Assembly (NCBI GenBank): GCA_003339415.1
Contig: PDHQ01000003.1
Span: 62,001 to 126,000, forward strand
Source of the DNA: Ophiocordyceps camponoti-saundersi (nom. inval.)
Taxonomy: Eukaryota; Ascomycota; Sordariomycetes; Hypocreales; Ophiocordycipitaceae
DNA: 64,000 nt
Reading direction: 5' to 3'
Position 1 is the stretch's first letter; every line of letters starts with the position of its first letter. Positions 56,027 to 64,000 of this stretch are shown piece by piece. The notes below the pieces were generated by a model. It was given only the letters and a program-made list of their open reading frames with translations, was not told the DNA's origin and ran no database searches. Both the position numbers and the translations under genes were made by a program.

Positions 56027-59015
56027 ATGGACCACATGGCTTTCCAGATCCCCGGCATGGCGCCGCCACCCGTCATGAACCAGCCGCCACAGATCTTCGG
56101 CCCCTACGGCCATGAAGGCATGCCGCACATGACTTCCGACTTCGCCTCTCACATGTTTCCCGATGCCCACCTGTTGATGGAAGACTCCAACGAAGCCAAG
56201 CGCCGGAGGATCGCGAGGGTAAGTTTTTCTTTGTTTCTTCTCCGACCCCTTTTCGCGCCTTGGAACCTGCGAATCCCCGCTGACTGCGCTCTCCTCTCAG
56301 GCTTGCGATATGTGTAGAAAGAAGAAGATTAAGTGTGACGGAAAACTCCCGGCTTGCACTCATTGCATCAACTACAAGACCGACTGCGTCTTTACCCAAG
56401 TAGAGAAAAAGCGCAGTCCTCCCAAGGGGTACGCAGTTGTGTGGAATGACTTTCTCAACCGATTGCTGACGCTCTGTTCAGCGCGAAATACATCGAGGGA
56501 CTGGAGAACCGACTGGGTCGCATGGAACACTTGCTGAAGCTTTCTGGTGAGAGCGCTCCGTTGTCACCGGCGCCCGTCTTGTCCGCCCCTTTTGCTTACT
56601 TGTTTCGTGTGTCCAGGTCTGCTCAGCCAAGATGACAATGGCGCTACCGATCTCGGCGAATTGGAGAAGCGACTCACGGAGAAGACGCGTCAGGCATCTC
56701 TGGCCGCCGTCTCCAGCCCGACATCCCCTTCACAGGGCACTTCGGGCCAGGACGGCAACGGCTCGACGCCTCATAGCGCCCTGACGTCTCCCGATCCCGG
56801 CAAGGAGACGCACCGCATAGACGACAAATCCAAATCGGCCATGTCGACGGACGAAAACCAGGTCGAAGGCGAGGTCGAGGCCCTATCCGAGATGATGTGT
56901 TCTCTCGTCACCAACCAAAGCGGCGAGACACGATATATCGGTAAGGAATCGCCCATCCCCTTCTTCAGTCCTTTCTTCTTCTCTCTTCTCCTTTCTGACT
57001 TTGAGGTTTCTTCTAGGTTCATCATCTGGCTTCTCCATCTTCTCGCCTCGGGGCATCCAATGGGTCAACGAGAAGACCGGAGACGAATCCTTCTCCGAGA
57101 TGATCTCCGAGGTGTCGGTCGACGACCACAAGTGGACTAACTGGAAGCCCGAGGTCTTTGGCGACCTTTTCCAGCGGCGCGTCTTCCGCCCGCTACCGCC
57201 CAAGCCCGAGGCTCTATCGCTGCTCAAGGATTACTTTGAAAACTTCAACTGCATGTTCCCCCTCTTCCACCAGCCGACGTTTATGCACCTGGTCGAGCGG
57301 CAGTACTCGCCGGACCCCTACCAAGGCTCGGGCTGGTGGGCCAGCCTCAACTGCGTGCTGGCTATCGCCAACCGGCTGCGGGTGATGAGCAATCTGGTGC
57401 CGCAGGAGGAGGACGAAAAGGCCTGGGCTTATCTCAAAAATGCCATGGCCGTGTTTCCGGAGCTGACGATGCGAAACACGGACCTGCTGAGCGTCCAAGC
57501 GCTCCTCGGCATGGCGCTCTTCATGCAAGGCACACCCAACCCGCAGCCAACGTCGCTCCTGGTCGCCACGGCCATCCGGCTGGCTCACAACATCGGCCTC
57601 CACAAGCGAGGGACGGGCTTCAACCTGAACCCGATCGAGATTGAGCAGCGCAAGCGCGTCTTCTGGATCGCCTACATGCTGGACAAGGACCTCTGCCTGC
57701 GTTCGGGGCGGCCGGCGGCTCAGGACGACGACGACATGAATGTCGACCTGCCGGACGCCGACCCGATCGACAACATCGGCAACATACCGCTGGCGGACGG
57801 CAAGGGCAAGATGAATCTGTTCCGCGTCATCTGCGAGTTTACGGTGATTGAGAGCAACGTGTATAAGCGGCTCTACTCGACGCGGGCGACGAAGCAGTCG
57901 GACGGCGAGCTGCTCAACACGATCGGCGAGCTCGACCAGGAGCTCGAGGAGTGGAAGGACAAGATCCCGATCGACTTTCGCCCGGAGCACGAGATTAAGG
58001 CGTCGCACACACCGCTGATACTGCATGTGGTGATGCTGCACTTTACGTACTACAACTGCCTGACTACGATCCACCGCATGTCGATCCACCACGGATACTG
58101 GACAAGCCGGCTATCCAACTACGCGATCCAAGGGCTCAACGCTCGGCCGCTCAACCCCAGGGTGTTTTCGTCGGCAGCCTTGTGCACGGCGGCGGCCAGA
58201 GCGTCCATCTCTCTGCTCAAGTACATACCTCAGGGTGACTTTAGCTGCGTCTGGTAAGTTTTTTTCCCCCCCTTTGTTTCTGGTTATCGAGAGGCGGCGG
58301 ATGACAGTACTGATGATTCTGTCCCTACAGGCTGATCCTGTATTTCCCCGTGTCGGCGCTGATGACGCTGTTCGGCAACATCCTGCAAAACCCGCTGGAC
58401 CCGCGGGCCAAGTCGGACACGCGGTTGATGAACCTAGTGGTCAACTTCCTCTCGATGCTTGGCCAGGAGGCGGAGCAGGGAGGCGTTCATCGGATGCTGG
58501 GCGTGTGCTCGGAGTTTGTGCGGATCGCCAAGGTGGTGATTGACAAGGCGGAGAGGGAGCAGTCGGCGCGTCGGAAGCGCAAGAACAACGAAGCGGCGAC
58601 GAGGCCGTCGGTATCGATGTCGACGCCGCGGCCGGGATCGGCCAATACGGGGACGCCGACACCGACAGGGGCGCCCAACGTGGCGGCGTCGGCCTCTCAC
58701 CTGTCGCCGCCGGAGTACGGGTTGACGCCGGGAGCGGCCAACGAGGCGTCGCCGGGAGCGGAGTCGGCGGGCTGGCCGCGCGAGTTCCAGGCGCCGCAGA
58801 ACGGCGACATGGACTCTTACCAGAACATGACCGGCATGGGGGGCGTGGCATCTCCGCCGATGCTTCGGGGGGGACCTTTTCAGCAGCCGCTGCTGCCGCA
58901 GGACCTGTTTGGGCTTCCGGCGTCGCTGGACTGGAACTGGGCGGAGATGAGCGGCGGAGCGTATCCGTCTGTTGAGAATGGTAACTTTGGCGAGGGGTCG
59001 TCGAGCATGCAGTGA
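56027..59015 (+). CDS. Zn(II)2Cys6 fungal transcription factor with Fungal_trans domain
   Basis: Six exons, 56027-56218, 56301-56428, 56482-56546, 56617-56940, 57017-58253 and 58331-59015, encode 876 residues; introns are 53-82 bp and all phases fit. The zinc cluster [20 protein letters not shown] followed by HCINYKTDC spans the first splice, with all six cysteines in place (residues about 66-93). A linker and coiled-coil dimerisation element follow ([20 protein letters not shown]). The Fungal_trans middle region (about 300-560) shows [54 protein letters not shown] and [20 protein letters not shown]. The Ser/Pro/Gly-rich C-terminus is a plausible activation region. It binds DNA as a dimer, probably at CGG half-sites. 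I cannot match it confidently to a characterised regulator, so no symbol is given. Its long upstream region suggests regulated expression. Confidence 0.88.
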
Positions 59016-60760
59016 GGGAGGGTTTACATGCATACCTAGGTACCTACCTCCCTATCTACTCGGAATACATACTTGCATAGATACATGCTGTACTACTAAC
59101 ACAAGAGGTATGTGTTGTATGTAGATATGTATGTATATATGACATGGGGGTTGAGGCTGATGATGAGGGACGGAGGAGGTTGAAGAGGAGTTTGCGGGAA
59201 GTTGAGCGGCTTTGTTTCATGTCTCTTCCTTCTTTTCCTTCTCGTGTATAATGTTTTTTTTTTTCCTTTTTTTCTCCCCTCATGATCGGTGTAATTTTTT
59301 TTTTCTCTCCCTCTCTTACATATATGTATGTATGTTGCGGTTTCTTTTGCTTTTGTGAAGGAAAAGAGGTGGACGCTGAAGGAGAGGGGGGGGACAAAGG
59401 ATGATGGGGTCTTCTTTTTAGGGTGTATGTATGTACTTGCTATAAAGCGTGTGGGAAGGTTTGCAAGGGATGAAAGCGTCTTTGTGTGATTTTCGTCTCT
59501 CTTTTTTGTTCTCCTTTTATGGTGCTTGTGTTGATCTGTTCGGGTTGTTTGGAGTCTTGGATGCTTAGAGGTAGGCTGAGGTTCGTGCTGGTATTGAGGC
59601 TTGGGTGTGATTACTAAGACTTGTCTCCCTACCTACCTAGGTACCTAGTTACCCTAACTTGCCAGTTGCCACCCACCAGCCCAGGCATGCCTCGATATCC
59701 GTACTGTCTAGTCTGCACCTCTCATGACTCCTTTTACCTCTCTCTTCACAGAGCAAGACGATCCTATAATCTCACCATTTCATTTCCTCACCTTGCCTAC
59801 CCTACCCATATCCGTACATATACACTTCCCCTTCCTGCACCTTCCCATCCTGTACGAAATCTCCCTCCCTTCACTCACCCTAAACCTCCATCCGCTTCAA
59901 GGTGGAAGCAGTATATCAACTAAGATAGAACGAGGGAAAAAAAAAAACCAGGGCGAAAAAGAGGACATCATCAAGGGTCCGACAAGGATGAGAAGAAAAG
60001 AAAGTGAAATCCAGCTATGGAAAGAACCTGATCTGATGATGTGAAGAATGAAAAAAAGCCGCCCTTTCTTAATGTTCCTTTCCGCGAAAATGCCATCAGA
60101 AGAACATAAAGACAACAACACTTCATCTTCATCTTCGACTTCATCGTCATCTTCATCTTCTCTTCGTGGCAATCGAGATGAAACCCTTTTTCTTTCTTTC
60201 TTTCTGTCTTCATTCATCCCTTCATATCGCCCCTTCTGTACGAATACATGGAATTTCCTCTCCCTCCCCCCCCCCTTCCCCTCTCCCTCCCCTTTTCCAA
60301 CCTCCCCTTCTTGTAGTGAAATTTTTTTATGAATTATAAATCATTTGGGTTTTTTTTTCCTTTGTTTTCCTTTGTTCTTTTCGTTCCAGAGACGTGTATA
60401 TATATACCGATGTCGCATCAAAAGGGGAAGGGGGGGGAGGGGGGGAGAGAAGAAATAAAGATGGGGAAAATAAAAAGAGACGTTCGTAGTCGCGCTGTAT
60501 CGCTCACGTGAGGTATTGGAGGCGGGCGGGAAGAATAAGGGGGGGGGGGGGAGAAGATCGCTCGATTTGCTTGGGGGGGGAAGAAAAAGATGATACCAGA
60601 GTGATGGATGGGGAGGAGAGGAGTTGCAAAGAGGAAAAAGAAAAGGACGATGAAGAAGATGAAGGGGGTATCATTGGGCGACAAGGTAATCATCACCTAG
60701 TAGGCTGTGGATAGAGAGAGAGAGAGAGAGAGAAAAGAAAAGTGCAAAGAAACATGTCCC
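59016..60760. other. Convergent intergenic region (transcription factor and MED19)
   Basis: 1.75 kb between two 3' ends. It contains TAGGTACCTA cores at about 59034-59050 and 59630-59650, ATGT repeats near 59105-59140, several T and G homopolymers, and a GA run at about 60712-60733. Open frames are homopolymer-driven. No gene seen. Confidence 0.45.
60712..60733. repeat. GA microsatellite at the MED19 3' end
   Basis: About ten GA units starting 28 bp downstream of the minus-strand MED19 stop codon. Confidence 0.8.
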
Positions 60761-62075
60761 TTAGGCACCGACCATGCCCGGCCCGTAACTCTGTTGACGC
60801 ATCGATGAGTAGGTGGGCGAATTGCCGGGATTCTTGGCCGTTATAGTCTTGTCAGAAAGCTCCCTCTTCCACGCTTGGGAGAGCAAACCTCACCTTCTTT
60901 CTCCTCTTCTGTCCTCCGTCGCCCTCGCCGGTGGAATAGCCCGTATCGACGCCGGCGTCGTCGTCGGGATAGCCTTCCCCGTAGCCCTCGAAGCTGCTGT
61001 CGCCGTAAGATCGCTTCTTGTTGTTCCTCCGCGGCCGCGCCACGTCGGGACCGCTGACGGCTGGCAACTGTGCCCCCTTGCTCGATCGGCCCATGGCGTT
61101 GGGCGTCGATGCCAGAGGCGTGCTGGGCGCCGTCGCCTTGGCCGACTGAGGCTTGGACCCGTCCGATGCCGTCGGCGCGAGGTCTCCCAGCACCGACGAG
61201 TCCCACACCGACTTGGGAAGCGATCCCCTCGACAGCGTCACGGCCCGCCCGAGGTTGGACAGCGTCGTTTCCGAGAGGCCTTGGCCGATGTCGCGACCCT
61301 TGACCTGATGCACGTTCCACTCCAATTCCGGCACCGCGAGCATCGCTAGGAAATCCGACGGCGCGTCCTCGTTCTTCTTCTGCACGTCAAAGTGTCCCGC
61401 AACTCCGAGCCGCTTGATATGGCCTTTGTACGTTTTCCTGAGCGCGTTCTTCTCCCCGTTTGGCTTCTCGCGTGCCACCTCGGCGGCCAGGGCGGTGAGG
61501 CCAAACATTTGGTAGAGATCCTCCGACGTGGGAGGGAGGGACTCGGGATATTCTATTGGCGTGTATTTTTTTTTTGGTCCTCGGCGTCAGCAAGGAAACA
61601 CGAAACACAGAGAGTGGAAGACAGCAGGAGAGGGAGAGAGAGTCTGTGATCGTGTTTCCAAGGGCAAAAGGGAACGAAAAAAAAAACACGACTGACTGTT
61701 TTGACAGAGCAAATATTTGCGGCCGACGTCAAGGTGCAGGTCCTCGATTCCCATCCGATCGTCGTCGTCGTCGTCGTCTCGATGCATCTTCTTACGGTCG
61801 CGGCCCGATCCACTATCGTCGAGGGTACGTTTTCGCTTGTGCGGTGAATCGACTAGGTTGAGGTCGAGCTGGGAATTCGCGCCGTTGACACTGTGCGCCG
61901 GCGTCGGCAGCGTGGCCAGCGAGCATGCCGATGTCGACGACGACGAGGCGGCGGCGGCGGCGGCGGAGGTGGAGGCGGAGGCGGCGGAGGCGACGGCGAG
62001 GCCCATGACGGAGTCGGAAGAGGTCGCTGGCGAGAAGCGGCAGGGGCTCTGAGGTGTCTGAGGATGGGCGGACAT
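60761..62075 (-). CDS. ROX3: MED19/ROX3, Mediator complex subunit 19
   Basis: Three exons, 62075-61697, 61552-60894 and 60832-60761, encode 369 residues; introns are 144 and 61 bp. The N-terminus ([20 protein letters not shown]) is Ala/Ser-rich with an Asp run. The conserved Rox3/Med19 core spans the first splice: [17 protein letters not shown] joins [20 protein letters not shown]. It continues with [38 protein letters not shown] and [20 protein letters not shown]. The end is basic ([33 protein letters not shown]) and stops GPGMVGA. Med19 sits in the head/middle region of Mediator and links gene-specific activators to RNA polymerase II. The 144-bp first intron is the longest undamaged one in the window; its donor is GTCAGT and acceptor AATAG. 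The 24-residue last exon rests on splice consensus and a matching phase only. Confidence 0.85.
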
Positions 62076-64000
62076 GGTGAAGGGGTCGACGATTCGAGGT
62101 TTACGCGCCAGCCCTGCGCCGCCGCTGACGAGAGTATTGTGTCTGATGGTCGTATGCCCTCTCTCTCTCTCGCTCTCGCTCTCTCTCTTTCTCCTCGCTT
62201 TCGCTCACTCTCACTCTCTCCCTCACTCTGACTGCGCGCTCAGGTCACTGGGGGGGGGGGGGGATGGCAGGGAAGGAAACGAGGGGGGTAACGTAAGCAA
62301 GGCCAGAATCACGTGCATTCACCGTCTTTGGCCAGCCTTGCATTTTTTTTCGCCGAATCCGACCGGGCGGCTCCGTCACGTGAGCTTGGCTTGTCTCTCC
62401 TCTGTTTGTTTTCTTTCGCCCTTTTTTTTTCCCTTGCGCCCTTTCTTCTCTCCTCTCCATACCAATGACGACCCGACGCCGTTCGGCTTTTCCGCCAGCC
62501 TCTTCCCCCACCATCTTCAATCGATTATCTGTCTGTTCTTGATCTTGGGGGTAGGGACTCTATCGCTGGCGGCAACTCGGCACAGGTCAAGAGTACATCA
62601 TCATTTGAACAGTCTTGCCTAAAACCATCATCACGAGGGCCCCTTTTATTTGCGCGGCTACCATGATGCGATGATGACCTGAAGCAAGTGACATAATTTC
62701 TCCCCCCCCTTCCCCCAGCCCTTGCCTTTCTTCGCCTTCCTCTCTCCATCTGTCTCTCTTTTCCAACCCGTCTCCTCGTCATACGTACGGACGAATTTCA
62801 AGGTACGTGGTATGCACAGATATATATATATACTGGTACCTACCTAGTATTTTTTTCTACGCCCGTCACGGACTGCAAACACACATGATGACACACTACA
62901 TCTCTGGTAATCCTAACAGCCGTGGATGAGTCGACGGTGCGCGTTCACGTGCGTGCTATCAACCACTCGGCTGTGCATGAGGAAAACAGAAAAATAGGCA
63001 CAAACTCTGATGGCGACACGCGTGTCTGTCAAAGTTCTTACTAACGGATCGATTTTCGTGTCAAGTACATGGCCTTTTAACTGACTTGACTCTGTTTAGA
63101 CTCATTAGCCTGTTCTGCAGCCTGCCTTTTTGGCTTGACGTGTGCGACGCTTGTGTGTGGCGACGACGGCGATATCCAACTACCTACCCACCAACAGTTA
63201 GGAGTGTATGTAGGTAGGTAAACCAGTTGTGGTGTGGCGTCTCGAGACATTGCTCACCCATACATATGTATGCACATACATACATACACACATACAACAT
63301 ACCTCAATGCCTACGGTGACCTACCTGGTATTCCGTACATCTTTGTATACCATCTACGTACATATCCAACGTCGACGCAGTGTTTGCTCGAAGACGACAC
63401 GGCGGTTGGCAGGCGGCTACGGCCTACTTTTTACAGGTAAATTATATTGCATGTACGTATGTATGTATGTAGAAACACGCGGCATATATTCAAGTATCCG
63501 TATGGTATCCGACATTGAGAAAATCGGCAAAGGAGTACCGGCATATATATATTCGCACGCACATCTAGTATATACGACATATGTAGGTTCGTAGTATGCA
63601 ATATGTAGGTCAAGGGTAGACGAAGAGAGGGCACCGAGCCCCAAGCCTTGGTTCACGGCATCACCCGTCTATACCTACCTAATATATGTTAAGATCGATC
63701 GATACTAGGTAGGTACGGACTTGTGGTCTAAGAAGGCAGGGACCGATGTAGGGTTATGTGGAAATCTATATTTATCTTTCTTTGCGTCGTACGACATGTA
63801 TGTATGTATGTATGTATGTACGGATATGCAGTCGTCTACGGATACTGGATACTAGGTGCATCAACAGCCGTGGCGTAGCTGAACTACCACCCTCTATCCG
63901 TACTAAGCAGTACGAATAGGTTTAGTGCCTACCTACCACCTAGGTAGGTTTGGCTTGCTACAGACTCCCTTTCGCCGGTGGAGTCTTCCGGTTTTCATCA
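62076..64000. other. Gene-free, microsatellite-rich right end
   Basis: 1.9 kb upstream of MED19. It holds a CT run (about 62158-62230), a G run (about 62251-62262), CATA/TATG repeats (63250-63300, 63455-63472, 63797-63830) and TAGGTACCTA/CCTA motifs (62836-62850, 63178-63222, 63672-63716, 63926-63952). The open frames in 63229-63656 are made of these repeats. No gene, tRNA or transposon remnant recognised. Confidence 0.5.
63797..63830. repeat. (GTAT)n microsatellite
   Basis: About six tandem GTAT units followed by GTACGGATAT, one of several related tracts in the last kilobase. Confidence 0.8.

Noticed and set aside
57214..58092. 292-codon minus-strand frame opposite the transcription factor
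   Set aside because: Shadow of Fungal_trans exon 5; Val/Arg/His-rich composition is typical of antisense frames.
63229..63656. Frames in the right-end microsatellite region
   Set aside because: They consist of translated CATA/GTAT repeats (Thr-Tyr-Ile-His) on both strands.

Overview
The window is nuclear DNA from a filamentous ascomycete. Most genes carry one to six short introns (about 49-90 bp, GT..AG, with CTAAC/CTGAC-like branch sites). Every recognisable product is a fungal or general eukaryotic protein, and there are no operons, plastid genes or bacterial signals. The protein flavour (HAT2, XRN1, NRP1-like and a conserved F-box family) and the intergenic (CCTA)n / TAGGTACCTA microsatellites fit Sordariomycetes, probably Hypocreales. 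The genus cannot be fixed from the sequence alone.

Layout, left to right (strand in brackets): CTR9 of the Paf1 complex, cut by the window edge (-); a one-TM conserved protein (+); ribosome-assembly factor LOC1 (+); a seven-exon YheT/EHT1-type alpha/beta hydrolase (-); a CTK1/CDK12-type kinase with an RS-like N-terminus (+); a disordered conserved protein (-); a PMP3-family membrane proteolipid (-); an NRP1-like protein with a decayed exonuclease fold, RRM and two RanBP2 zinc fingers (+); an F-box-like protein (-); HAT2 (-) head to head with XRN1 (+); signal peptidase subunit SPC3 (-); an AT-richer 3-kb gap; a ULP2-type SUMO protease (+); RRP9 (-) head to head with proteasome subunit PRE1 (+); a 2.4-kb gap; DEAD-box helicase DED1 (+); a membrane-anchored, truncated AMP-binding-like protein (+); a HET-domain protein (+); a serine hydrolase with a large charged insertion (-); a Ser/Thr-rich one-TM protein (+); a Zn2Cys6 transcription factor (+); and Mediator subunit MED19/ROX3 (-). 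The last 1.9 kb is non-coding and rich in microsatellites.

The content is mostly conserved housekeeping, strongly weighted to transcription and RNA metabolism: CTR9, CTK1 and MED19 act on RNA polymerase II; LOC1 and RRP9 on ribosome assembly; XRN1, DED1 and NRP1 on cytoplasmic mRNA. No biosynthetic cluster, transposon, CRISPR array or tRNA was found. The accessory-looking elements are the HET gene, the degenerate AMP-binding protein and the AT-rich gap near 30-32.8 kb.

The most useful second-look items are: an assembly scar (poly-T/poly-G flanking 10 Ns) inside a HAT2 intron; a GC-AG intron in HAT2; a PRE1 start codon split by an intron; a 54-nt frame-preserving intron in CTK1; the loss of catalytic residues in the NRP1 exonuclease-like domain; and the loss of the P-loop and C-terminal domain in the AMP-binding-like protein. 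All exon boundaries were read by eye from splice consensus and reading phase, without transcript data.
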